64,000 bases of DNA from Colwellia sp. PAMC 21821 (GTDB lineage Bacteria > Pseudomonadota > Gammaproteobacteria > Enterobacterales > Alteromonadaceae). Position 1 is the first letter of the stretch. Each line of letters begins with the position of its first letter. The position numbers were made by a program, and so were the translations under genes. Below, piece after piece: positions 54,197 to 62,501 of this stretch. Where the stretch lies: assembly GCF_002077175.1 (NCBI RefSeq), contig NZ_CP014943.1, positions 2,480,001 to 2,544,000 on the forward strand. Reading direction: 5' to 3'. Under the pieces are notes generated by a model, which saw only the letters and a list, made by a program, of their open reading frames with translations, was not told the origin of the DNA and made no database searches.

Positions 54197-54224
54197 AGGC
54201 AATAAAAAAGCCTTACCGAAGTAA
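54197..54224. repeat. attR, right 28-bp direct repeat
   Basis: Identical to 45921-45948. With the following GGCTT it completes the hairpin AAGCCTTAC-TTCG-GTAAGGCTT on the minus strand, which then has a T run. Confidence 0.88.
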
Positions 54225-54229
54225 GGCTT
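54205..54229 (-). terminator. Terminator overlapping the attachment site
   Basis: On the minus strand AAGCCTTAC, TTCG, GTAAGGCTT, then T4ATT. A TTCG tetraloop terminator, apparently the integration target. The transcript it ends is not identified. Confidence 0.75.
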
Positions 54230-54393
54230 GAAATGCTCGCTGTGTGGTCTAGTAAACTAGCTTCTTTTTATTTATTTCTTTATTTTTATTATTGTTTTTC
54301 TTTAGCGCGGGACATTTATAGCAAACGCCTTTTCTTGGTGCAACAACTTTAATAGAGCATATATTCCACGAACTTTTTCGTATAAGCCGTGTT

Positions 54394-54421
54394 AAAACCG
54401 GCTGCTATCAAGCCGGTTTTT
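54394..54421. terminator. Bidirectional hairpin in the hemE upstream region
   Basis: Stem AAAACCGGCT / AGCCGGTTTT with a 7-nt loop and T5 at the plus-strand end. The plus-strand transcript upstream, if any, is unknown. Confidence 0.65.
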
Positions 54422-54920
54422 CAGTTCTGAAAGCATATCAAGTGCAAAGTTTAATTTTCAATCGGTTTACATTTTTTTAAAATAGGTAATTAAATGTAAA
54501 AAACTGTTACCTATCAAGTTGTAAGGTATTAATGGTTAAATTTTATAAAAATGGCTAAAAAATATATAATCTGGTGTACCACTTTCGTGGTTTTATAATC
54601 TCATGTCCTATTTCTTAAGGTCTTGGTGGCAAAACGTACAAATTTAATTTTAAAAAAAATTAAATTATTTTTAGTTAAATAGATATAGATAATGAATGTG
54701 CTGTTTTATTAAGCTAGAGCTATTTTGTTTTTTATAACATTGGTTGTCGTATTTTAGGTGATTTTCGCCATAGCTTTTTACTTAAGGGCATAAAATCACG
54801 GTTAATTTGTAAAATATTTCAATATGAATGCCATGAACGACCGTAGATTTGATTTGGGAGATAGATCAATAAAATTTGAAGTGTTAGAATGCGCGCATAT
54901 TATAGCGGAGAAGACTTTTC

Positions 54921-55988
54921 ATGACTGAATTAAAGAACGATACGTATTTACGTGCGCTATTGCGCCAGCCTGTTGATTACACACCTGTTTGGATGATGCG
55001 CCAAGCTGGACGTTATTTGCCTGAGTATCGTGAAGTGCGTAAAGGTGCTGGCGATTTTATGTCGGTTTGCCGTGACGCAGATTTAGCTTGTGAAGTTACT
55101 ATTCAGCCATTACGTCGTTTTCCATTAGATGCTGCCATTTTATTTAGTGATATTTTAACGATTCCTGATGCTATGGGCTTAGGTCTATATTTTGAAACAG
55201 GTGAAGGGCCTAAATTTGAACGCCCAATAACGTGTAAAGCTGATATAGATAAAATTGGTATTCCAGATCCTGAAGGCGAATTGCAATACGTTATGAATGC
55301 AGTTCGTACTATTAAGAAAACGCTAAACGGTGATGTACCGCTTATTGGCTTTTCGGGTAGCCCTTGGACCCTTGCCACTTATATGATTGAAGGTGGCAGT
55401 TCAAAAGCTTTTACTAAGATCAAAAAAATGATGTTTGCAGAGCCACAAACTTTGCACTTGTTACTTGATAAGTTAGCCGACTCGGTAATTTTATATTTAA
55501 ATGCCCAAATTGCTGCTGGTGCTCAATCGGTAATGGTATTTGATACTTGGGGTGGTGTTTTGTCACCTCGCGATTATAAAGAGTTTTCTTTGCAGTATAT
55601 GGCTAAAATTGTTGATGGTTTAACTCGCCATAACGATGGTCGTAAAGTACCAGTAACATTATTCACCAAAAATGCTGGCATGTGGTTAGAAGATATAGCA
55701 GCTACAGGTTGTGATGCTGTAGGTCTTGATTGGACAATCGATATTGAAAATGCCAAAGCACGCATTGGTGATAAAGTTGCTTTGCAGGGCAATATGGACC
55801 CGTCAATGTTATACGCGCCATTGCCACGTATTGAACAAGAAGTATCGAAAATCTTAACAGGCTTTGGTGAAGGTGGCACAGGCCATGTATTTAACTTAGG
55901 CCATGGTATACACCCTGATGTAAACCCTGACCATGCCGGACACTTTATTGAGTCAGTGCATCGTTTGAGCAAGCCATATCACTTATAA
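54921..55988 (+). CDS. hemE: Uroporphyrinogen decarboxylase HemE
   Basis: Haem biosynthesis: decarboxylates uroporphyrinogen III to coproporphyrinogen III in the cytoplasm. 355 aa, usual length. Signature [15 protein letters not shown] near the N-terminus (catalytic-site Arg) and [19 protein letters not shown] in the centre. GGAG precedes the ATG. Its own strong terminator follows. Confidence 0.97.
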   Translation: MTELKNDTYLRALLRQPVDYTPVWMMRQAGRYLPEYREVRKGAGDFMSVCRDADLACEVTIQPLRRFPLDAAILFSDILTIPDAMGLGLYFETGEGPKFERPITCKADIDKIGIPDPEGELQYVMNAVRTIKKTLNGDVPLIGFSGSPWTLATYMIEGGSSKAFTKIKKMMFAEPQTLHLLLDKLADSVILYLNAQIAAGAQSVMVFDTWGGVLSPRDYKEFSLQYMAKIVDGLTRHNDGRKVPVTLFTKNAGMWLEDIAATGCDAVGLDWTIDIENAKARIGDKVALQGNMDPSMLYAPLPRIEQEVSKILTGFGEGGTGHVFNLGHGIHPDVNPDHAGHFIESVHRLSKPYHL

Positions 55989-56048
55989 GTTTTAACGCAC
56001 ATGAGGTATTAACTATCTCTGGTGTGTTTAAGCACAATGTATTGAATC

Positions 56049-56074
56049 AAAGGAGCTTTAGGCTCCTTTTTTTT
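56049..56074 (+). terminator. Rho-independent terminator of hemE
   Basis: Stem AAAGGAGC / GCTCCTTT, 5-nt loop, long T run. Confidence 0.93.
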
Positions 56075-56228
56075 GTGCTTAAATATTACGAAGACAAATT
56101 GCATTTATGAGCAGGGCTATTTTAGCCGATAGCGTTGCGCGGGTAACGAGCAAGCTTTTATAAGTTGTTATCCAGTAGAGGTTATTATTTTTAGATTAAG
56201 GTATGCTTAAAGCAGATATAGATTCTAA

Positions 56229-56735
56229 ATGGACAATATGATGACGTACAAAAAAAACCTTTTATCTACCTTGGTGATCACTTTGTTACTTAGTGCTTGT
56301 GGCAGTAGTTCAAGCGAGAGTGAAACAGATAAAACAACAAAAGCTGATGAGCCGAAAGTAGAGAATAGTCAGGGAAATAGCCCTGAGCAAGCAGCGACTG
56401 AGCTTGTTGCTACGCCAGTTAAAAGTGGTGATAAAATAACAGGTCATGAGATGGAAGACTTAAAGCACAAATTAAAAGATGAATTTAGTGGCTGGCAACG
56501 CGGGCGTGTTCAGTTCTTAAATTTGGAAGGTGGCTTTTACGGTATTATTACCGACTCAGGTAAAAAAATATTACCGATGAATATGGCCAAAGAGTTTGCT
56601 CAAAATGGCGCGGTTGTTCGTATTAAAGGCAAAGTAAAAAATGTGATGACTATTCAACAATGGGGCACACCGTTTACGATTACCGAAATAGAACTTATAA
56701 CACCAGGTACTAAAGGCAATAGTGCGGATATGTAA
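56229..56735 (+). CDS. Hypothetical lipoprotein with OB-like domain
   Basis: 168 aa (or slightly shorter from ATGs at 56238 or 56241). Lipobox LLSAC near residue 25, then a Ser/Glu/Lys-rich linker and a C-terminal beta-rich domain (VQFLNLEGGFYGIITDSGKKILPMN, GAVVRIKGKVKNVMTIQQWGTPFTITEIELI) suggesting an OB fold. Function unknown. Isolated between hemE and a convergent phosphatase gene. Confidence 0.75.
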   Translation: MDNMMTYKKNLLSTLVITLLLSACGSSSSESETDKTTKADEPKVENSQGNSPEQAATELVATPVKSGDKITGHEMEDLKHKLKDEFSGWQRGRVQFLNLEGGFYGIITDSGKKILPMNMAKEFAQNGAVVRIKGKVKNVMTIQQWGTPFTITEIELITPGTKGNSADM

Positions 56736-56759
56736 TGCTAAGTAGGTTTTAGCAACAAG

Positions 56760-57251
56760 TTAGCGACAAATTAGCGGTAAAGTGAATAACGTTAAGGTTT
56801 TTCCGCTGTTGCTAACTTGAATTTGATACAGGTTTCGGTATTGTTTTTCTGTTATATCTTCAACAGTTAACTCACTAAGTAATGCCGACAATTGTGGTGT
56901 TGTGTTGCTGTGACCCACCACTAACGTGTTTTCTTTTTGTTTGAGTAACTGTTGTGCAAACTGGTTAAGGTTTGCGGGCGAATATTGCTTTATTGCCAGT
57001 TTTTGCTGTTTAGCAAAGGGGGCGGCTGTCGACATAGTTCGTTGGTAGGGCGTGCTGTATACATGCTTTATGTTTGTGTGTTCTAGCATACTGGCAATTT
57101 GCTTTGCTCTTAATTTTCCACAGCGTGTAAGTTTAGGATCGTCTTTTACCGCTTGCTTTTCTGCATGGCGAACTAAGTAAATACTAAAACTGTCTTGTGC
57201 AAGTGTCGGTAAAACAAAAAAGCACAGTGCGACCAATAAACTATATTTCAT
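56760..57251 (-). CDS. SixA-like histidine phosphatase, secreted
   Basis: 163 aa with signal peptide MKYSLLVALCFFVLPTLAQ. The RHG motif is LVRHAEK and the second histidine is in VVGHSNTTP, as in the histidine phosphatase superfamily. SixA-like in size, but periplasmic here. ATG at 57251 preferred (GGAAAG upstream); a longer frame to 57281 adds 10 residues before the signal peptide. Substrate unknown. Confidence 0.88.
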   Translation of the reverse strand: MKYSLLVALCFFVLPTLAQDSFSIYLVRHAEKQAVKDDPKLTRCGKLRAKQIASMLEHTNIKHVYSTPYQRTMSTAAPFAKQQKLAIKQYSPANLNQFAQQLLKQKENTLVVGHSNTTPQLSALLSELTVEDITEKQYRNLYQIQVSNSGKTLTLFTLPLICR

Positions 57252-57327
57252 AAACTTTCCGTTTGGCTTTAATAAACACAATGTCGATAAAAGGGCAGCT
57301 TAGTAACTAATGCTGCCCGGTGTTATA

Positions 57328-58770
57328 TTAAAACAGTCTGTTTAGCCCATTTAAGGCTGCTACCCTGAAAGCTTCTGCCATTGTTGGATAGTTAAAGGTA
57401 GTTTCCACAAAATACTCAATGGTATTGCCACCATTTTTTTGCTGCATAATGGCTTGACCGATATGAATGATCTCGGCTGCGTTTTCACCAAAACAATGAA
57501 TACCTAATATTTCTTTGCTTTCACGATGAAAGAGTATTTTTAAAGAGCCAACTAAATTATTAGATATTTGTGCGCGGGCTAAATGCTTAAACTGCGCCCG
57601 ACCCACTTCATAAGGTATTTTGGCTTCTGTTAGCTCTTGCTCGGTTTTACCGACAGAGCTAATTTCTGGAATAGTATAAATACCGGTAGGAATATCAACG
57701 GTAAGTTTAGCTTTACCATCGCCTTCTAACATTGCGCTGGCGCAAATTCGGCCTTGATCAAACGCGGCACTGGCTAAACTTGGATAACCAATAACGTCAC
57801 CCACTGCAAAAATACCTTCAACTTCAGTTTGGTAAGCGTCGCTAACTTTTAATTGTCCTCGTCCATCTGCTTTTAAACCGGCATTTTCAAGTTTTAAGTC
57901 AGCGGTGTTACCGGTACGCCCATTGGCAAATAATAAACAGTCGGCGCGCATTTTTTTACCTGACTCTAAATGCACAATAACGCAGTCTTCATTAGTTTCT
58001 ACGCGTTCAATTTGCTCACCGTGGCGAATAACTACGCCGTTGTTCCACAGGTGATAACTTAACGAGTCTGACATTTCGTCATCTAAAAAGGATAACAAGC
58101 GATCACGGGTATTGATCAAATCGACCTTGACCCCTAAGCCGCGAAAAATACAGGCATATTCACTACCAATAACACCAGCACCGTAAATAATGATTTGGCG
58201 CGGAGAATGTTCTAGCGACAATATGCTGTCGGAGTCATAAACCCTTGGGTGAGAAAAGTCGACATCGTCAGGTTGATAAGGGCGAGAGCCTGTGGCAATA
58301 ACTATTTGTTTGGCGGTAATCGTATCGATTGTACCGTCTGTGCGTAATACTTGAATGGTATTTGCGTCAACAAACGAAGCTTCACCGTAATAATGCTCTA
58401 CTTGGTTACGATTATAGAAGCCACTGCGTAAATTAACTTGCTTGCGAATAACCGCAGATGCATGGCCTAAAATATCTTGAAAGGTAAGTTGTTTAGCATT
58501 TTGACCGGCATTAAATAGCGGATTGGAGTTGTATTCAATAAGTCGGCTAACTGATTGGCGCAATGCTTTTGAAGGAATAGTGCCCCAATGCGTACAACCT
58601 CCGCCAACATGATGGTAGCGTTCAATAATAGCAACACGCTTATCTCGTTTAGCTAAGTTCATGGCAGCGCCTTCGCCACCAGGGCCTGTGCCTATTATGA
58701 TGGCGTCGAAATCATAGCTTTTAGTAGAACTTTTGCTTTTCTTAGTCTCAGCTTTTGCTTGTTTACTCAA
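57328..58770 (-). CDS. sthA: Soluble pyridine nucleotide transhydrogenase SthA
   Basis: Flavoprotein that moves reducing equivalents between NADPH and NAD+. 480 aa. FAD-binding [16 protein letters not shown] near residue 27, then [16 protein letters not shown], in which the redox disulfide of related reductases is absent as expected for SthA. NAD-binding [13 protein letters not shown] and C-terminal dimer domain ([14 protein letters not shown]) are present. Stand-alone gene next to the desaturase. Confidence 0.96.
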   Translation of the reverse strand: MSKQAKAETKKSKSSTKSYDFDAIIIGTGPGGEGAAMNLAKRDKRVAIIERYHHVGGGCTHWGTIPSKALRQSVSRLIEYNSNPLFNAGQNAKQLTFQDILGHASAVIRKQVNLRSGFYNRNQVEHYYGEASFVDANTIQVLRTDGTIDTITAKQIVIATGSRPYQPDDVDFSHPRVYDSDSILSLEHSPRQIIIYGAGVIGSEYACIFRGLGVKVDLINTRDRLLSFLDDEMSDSLSYHLWNNGVVIRHGEQIERVETNEDCVIVHLESGKKMRADCLLFANGRTGNTADLKLENAGLKADGRGQLKVSDAYQTEVEGIFAVGDVIGYPSLASAAFDQGRICASAMLEGDGKAKLTVDIPTGIYTIPEISSVGKTEQELTEAKIPYEVGRAQFKHLARAQISNNLVGSLKILFHRESKEILGIHCFGENAAEIIHIGQAIMQQKNGGNTIEYFVETTFNYPTMAEAFRVAALNGLNRLF

Positions 58771-58839
58771 CGGTTAACCCTTTAATTCCTGCTTCAATGG
58801 TAAAAATTTTAGCAGGAATTAAATCGAACGTAACTGTTT

Positions 58840-59958
58840 TTATGCTAGTTTTTCTACCATATTCTGCCAGCTTCGCTGTTGTTCAGCTAATCGTCGCTTA
58901 ATTTCTTGGTATTGGGCCACGACATCTGAATTCTCGACATCTGCCATTAATTGATCACGCTTAGTGGCAATTAACGCTTTGCGTACAGCATAAAACTCGT
59001 TGATTTTATGGATAAGTTCATCATATTCATGCTGCAATCTTTCTAATAATTGCTCGGCGTCAGGGTGGGCTGCTAGCTTTTGCTGACTACGTAACAAGAT
59101 CATCGATAAACGCGCTTTTTCGATTTTAACTTCAGGTGTTACGCGTAATTTCGAGGTTAGCTTTAAATGCTCACAACCTTTAATTAGCCACTTTGTTGGG
59201 TCAAAATGCCACCAACGAATACCATTACGATAGTCGTTTTCGAATATATGATGGTAGTTATGGTAGCCTTCACCAAAAGTAAAAAAGGCTAAAACGCCAT
59301 TATCGCGTGCGGTATTTTTATCTGTGTAGGTTTGCTTGCCCCAGATATGTGCTAACGAGTTGATAAAAAACGTAGTGTGATGGCTTAGCACTAAACGTAA
59401 AAAGCCAAGTAACAACAAGCTGTTGATCATATCACCGTGCCATAAGCCGAATAAAATCGGTACGCCGAAGTTCATTAATATGGTCAGTAATAAATAGTGT
59501 TTATGCTGCCAAACAACAATAGCGTCTTTTTGCAAATCGCGAACGTTGTTGTAGTCATTATATTTAGCAGGTTGGTGATCTCTTAGCATCCAGCCGATGT
59601 GCGAGTGCCAAAAACCCATTTTTGCCGAATAGGGGTCAACATTATTTTTATCGACATGTTTGTGATGAATACGGTGATCTGAAGACCAATGTAAGGCGCT
59701 GTTCTGAAGCGCAAATGCACCACCTAAGGCGTAAATTAGTCTTAAAGACCAATGGGCTTGATAAGTTCTATGGGACCAAAGGCGATGATAACCCGCCGTG
59801 ATTGACATGCCACAATAGATAAAGCAGATAATCGCGGCGGTAATTTCTGTGCCATCAAAGCCATGAGTAAACGCACGGTAAGGCACTGCGATTGCAGCAA
59901 ATAAAAAGGTAATGCTAAATACAAATACATTTAACCAAATAATAGGTGGTTTTTTCAT
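58840..59958 (-). CDS. Fatty acid (acyl-CoA delta-9 type) desaturase
   Basis: 372 aa membrane di-iron enzyme. Histidine boxes H58-x4-H63 (HRLWSH), H95-xx-HH (HRIHH) and H233-xx-HH (HNYHH) match aerobic acyl desaturases. About four transmembrane helices. A 100-residue charged coiled-coil tail follows the catalytic domain. A FabR-type palindrome lies about 40 bp upstream and fabR is divergent, so unsaturated fatty-acid feedback control is likely. Confidence 0.93.
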   Translation of the reverse strand: MKKPPIIWLNVFVFSITFLFAAIAVPYRAFTHGFDGTEITAAIICFIYCGMSITAGYHRLWSHRTYQAHWSLRLIYALGGAFALQNSALHWSSDHRIHHKHVDKNNVDPYSAKMGFWHSHIGWMLRDHQPAKYNDYNNVRDLQKDAIVVWQHKHYLLLTILMNFGVPILFGLWHGDMINSLLLLGFLRLVLSHHTTFFINSLAHIWGKQTYTDKNTARDNGVLAFFTFGEGYHNYHHIFENDYRNGIRWWHFDPTKWLIKGCEHLKLTSKLRVTPEVKIEKARLSMILLRSQQKLAAHPDAEQLLERLQHEYDELIHKINEFYAVRKALIATKRDQLMADVENSDVVAQYQEIKRRLAEQQRSWQNMVEKLA

Positions 59959-59997
59959 TAATTATCCATCTAGGGGCTAAGCACCGAAAATTATTTC

Positions 59998-60015
59998 GGT
60001 GTACACATGTACGCT
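59998..60015 (-). promoter_or_regulatory. Candidate FabR operator
   Basis: AGCGTACATGTGTACACC: the first 8 bases match the FabR half-site AGCGTACA and the second half is a partial inverted copy. Located 40-57 bp before the desaturase start and about 175 bp from fabR. Confidence 0.6.
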
Positions 60016-60189
60016 ATTCTATCTTTACTCGATGCTGAGTCAAGTGCTGATGATGAATTTTTCGAGATATTAACCGTTAATACTTTTGTCATCACAACGC
60101 GTTTAGCATCAATTTACTAGCATTGTTAACGATTTTAAGTATCATATCAGCCTAGTTTTAGGGTGAAATAAATATTAGGTGTATTGGCG

Positions 60190-60846
60190 ATGAGCGGTAT
60201 TCGAGCACTTCAAAAAGAAAAAACGCGTCGTCAATTAATTGATGCAGCTTTAGGGCAACTGAGTAGTGAACGAAGTTTTTCTAGCCTTAGTTTACGTGAA
60301 GTCGCCAAAGAAGCTGGTTTAGCGCCGACTTCTTTTTATCGCCATTTTTCAGATATGGACGAATTGGGTTTAACTTTAGTTGATGAAGCCGGTTTAACCT
60401 TACGCCAGTTAATGCGACAAGCTAGGCAGCGCATTGAAAAAGGTGGCTCTGTTATCCAAATTTCTGTCCGTACTTTTATGGAGTTTATTGAAAATAACGG
60501 CAATATATTTCGGCTGTTATTACGAGAACGTTCAGGCACATCACCAGCGTTTCGTGCGGCGGTTAATCGCGAAATTCGTTATTTTACTTTAGAGCTTTGC
60601 GACTACTTACAACAAGCTAATAAGCTTGATGCTGAAATTGCTTATTTGCAAGCCAATGCTGCCGTCACTATTGTTTTTAGCGCCGGCTCTGATGCTTTAG
60701 ACTATGATAAAAAAGACTTAGCCCAATTAGCACAACGAACAATTAAACAATTGAGGTTTATTGCTCGTGGTGCATTTGAGTTTAGCGGCCGAAATGAAAG
60801 CCGTAACGAACTGCGCAGTAATAAAGCTAAAGGCGTGACAAAATAA
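60190..60846 (+). CDS. fabR: TetR-family repressor FabR
   Basis: 218 aa. The N-terminal helix-turn-helix ([51 protein letters not shown]; motif residues about 3-50) and [14 protein letters not shown] are close to E. coli FabR, which senses unsaturated acyl chains and represses fabA/fabB. ATG at 60190; a TTG at 60184 is in frame. The 3' end overlaps the convergent trmA by 20 bp. Confidence 0.93.
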   Translation: MSGIRALQKEKTRRQLIDAALGQLSSERSFSSLSLREVAKEAGLAPTSFYRHFSDMDELGLTLVDEAGLTLRQLMRQARQRIEKGGSVIQISVRTFMEFIENNGNIFRLLLRERSGTSPAFRAAVNREIRYFTLELCDYLQQANKLDAEIAYLQANAAVTIVFSAGSDALDYDKKDLAQLAQRTIKQLRFIARGAFEFSGRNESRNELRSNKAKGVTK

Positions 60847-61921
60847 CGCCTGTTTCTACGTGATGGGTATAAGGGAATTGGTCGAATAGGGCAAAGTGCT
60901 CTATTTTATGAGTTTTAACCAGCTCTGTTAAATTATCACGCAGTGTTTCAGGGTTGCATGAAATATAAATAATGCGCTCAAAACGAGACACTAGCTCAAC
61001 ACTATCAGGATCAAGACCAGCTCGCGGCGGATCAACCAGCACGGTTTGGTAATTGTAGCTGGTTAAATCAAAGCCTTCTAAACGACGAAATACGCGTTCG
61101 CCGTTCATTGCCTGACTAAAGTCCTCACTCGCCATTCTTACAATATCAACATTGTCTAATTTGTTAGCGGCAATATTAATTTGTGCCGATTTTACTGACG
61201 TTTTTGATATTTCTGTGCCTAATACGCGATCAAAGTTTTGTGCTAAGGCGATACTAAAATTACCATTACCACAATAGAGTTCAATTAAATCGCCACCGAG
61301 GTTTTTAGTCGCTTTTTGGGCCCAAAGTAACATTTCTTCATTTACCTTGGCGTTGGGTTGAGTAAAGCTGTTTTCAACTTGTTGGTAATGAAACTTCTCG
61401 CCATTTACCGTTAAGGTTTCCATCACAAAGTCTTTGTCTAATACCACTTTTTGCTTACGCGCTCGGCCAATAATATCAACGGGCGCTATGGCAGATAAAC
61501 GTGCTTTTAATTGTTGGGCTTGTTCAATCCATTGTTCGTCTAACTGCTTATGGTAAAGCAAGCTAATTAACACTTCACCACTGAGTGTTGATAGGAAATC
61601 AACTTGGAATAAGCGTTGGCGTAATACATCATTATGTTTTATGTCGGCTAGTAATGCGGTCATAAATTGGTTGATTAGCACACTAGCAACTGGGAAGTCT
61701 TCTACCTTGTATTTTTCTTTGGTCTCACTATTAAACATAATGTAGTAGAGATCATCACCTTCATGCCAAACTCGAAACTCAGCTCGTTGACGGTAATTTA
61801 AGGTAGGCGATGGATATATTTCAAATGTTGGCAAGTCAAATTGAGCGAAAGTGCTTGAAATACTTTGCTGTTTTTCGTCAAGCTGCTGTTGATAATTATC
61901 GGGATGAATATGGCTAAACAT
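60827..61921 (-). CDS. trmA: tRNA (uracil-5)-methyltransferase TrmA
   Basis: 364 aa, matching E. coli TrmA (366 aa). Makes m5U54 in the T loop of tRNA. SAM-binding [19 protein letters not shown], and the catalytic cysteine in [10 protein letters not shown]; the C-terminal HHVETG holds the general base glutamate. The ATG at 61921 (MFSHIHPDN) has AAGG upstream and agrees with the family start; an extended frame to 62038 is rejected. Confidence 0.95.
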   Translation of the reverse strand: MFSHIHPDNYQQQLDEKQQSISSTFAQFDLPTFEIYPSPTLNYRQRAEFRVWHEGDDLYYIMFNSETKEKYKVEDFPVASVLINQFMTALLADIKHNDVLRQRLFQVDFLSTLSGEVLISLLYHKQLDEQWIEQAQQLKARLSAIAPVDIIGRARKQKVVLDKDFVMETLTVNGEKFHYQQVENSFTQPNAKVNEEMLLWAQKATKNLGGDLIELYCGNGNFSIALAQNFDRVLGTEISKTSVKSAQINIAANKLDNVDIVRMASEDFSQAMNGERVFRRLEGFDLTSYNYQTVLVDPPRAGLDPDSVELVSRFERIIYISCNPETLRDNLTELVKTHKIEHFALFDQFPYTHHVETGVILSRL

Positions 61922-62249
61922 TGAAATACCTTGTTGAAAGTGGACATCGCTACCTGATGAGGCGGAGATTCTAGCGAGAGCCCAATTTTTGTCTACTAAA
62001 TAATGGCTGTATTCTAGAAGAATTCGCTTTTTAAGCATAGCCCTTAGTCAAACAAAACGGTTTTATTCTCAAAAACCGAATGATATTTAGCCCAGAAGTG
62101 GTGTGGAATGTAATTTCGAATAAAGTAATAAATGAGTTTGTGCGAGTACTTGCAAGCAGGTGTTTGATACTAAGCTGTTTACATTAACGATGACTGACTT
62201 ATCAGCAGATAAAATTTGTAGGTCGGTATTTATACCGTCATATTCACCC

Positions 62250-62396
62250 ACCTAACACCTAACACCTAACACCTAACACCTAACACCTAACACCTAATAT
62301 CTAACATCTAATATCTAATATCTAACATCTAACATCTAACATCTAATATCTAATATCTAATATCTAACATCTAACACTTAATACCTAACATCTAAT
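62250..62396. repeat. 21-copy heptanucleotide array (ACCTAAC / ATCTAAT family)
   Basis: Exactly 21 consecutive 7-bp units in register. The first six are perfect ACCTAAC; later units are mostly ATCTAAC or ATCTAAT. Confidence 0.97.
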
Positions 62397-62414
62397 AAGC
62401 ACACCGTCATTAAT

Positions 62415-62448
62415 CAGGTTAAAGCTAACGTTAATTAACTTTAACCTG
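62415..62448 (-). terminator. Possible terminator of the outer-membrane protein gene
   Basis: 10-bp stem CAGGTTAAAG / CTTTAACCTG with a 14-nt spacer; no clear T run. Confidence 0.4.
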
Positions 62449-62501
62449 TGCGCTATATGCTATGTGTTTTGGCTAAAAATTTAACCTAATATAAGGTAGC
62501 T

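Larger units (their letters stand above)
45921..54224. mobile_element. 8.3-kb integrated element with tyrosine integrase, AlpA, HUH Rep and cargo genes
   Basis: Bounded by 28-bp identical direct repeats. All nine genes are on the minus strand: integrase next to attR, two unknowns, alpA-orf90-rep overlapping one another, then three cargo genes next to attL. There are no structural phage, conjugation or relaxase-TraG genes, so it is best described as a small integrative element or phage satellite replicating by rolling circle. Mobilisation would need a helper. Confidence 0.88.
54046..54920. other. 875-bp region containing attR, two terminators and the hemE leader
   Basis: Besides attR, a hairpin AAAACCGGCT/AGCCGGTTTT (54394-54420) and an 8-bp inverted repeat ATAGGTAA/TTACCTAT (54482-54514) were seen. 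No gene was recognised; the AT-rich part contains the hemE promoter. Confidence 0.55.
61922..62501. other. 580-bp intergenic region with a heptamer minisatellite
   Basis: Contains the 147-bp heptamer array and a CAGGTTAAAG / CTTTAACCTG hairpin at 62415-62448 that may end the outer-membrane gene on the minus strand. No gene seen. Confidence 0.7.

Noticed and set aside
54241..54420. Minus-strand open frame with two CxxC-like cysteines between the two terminators
   Set aside because: No start codon or ribosome site, and the tail is a low-complexity Asn/Lys run from AT-rich DNA.
61922..62038. N-terminal extension of trmA
   Set aside because: The extension is not part of the family, while the ATG at 61921 has a ribosome site and gives the usual length.
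62250..62396. Heptamer array considered as a CRISPR array or telomere
   Set aside because: Units are contiguous 7-mers without spacers, and the position is internal to the chromosome.
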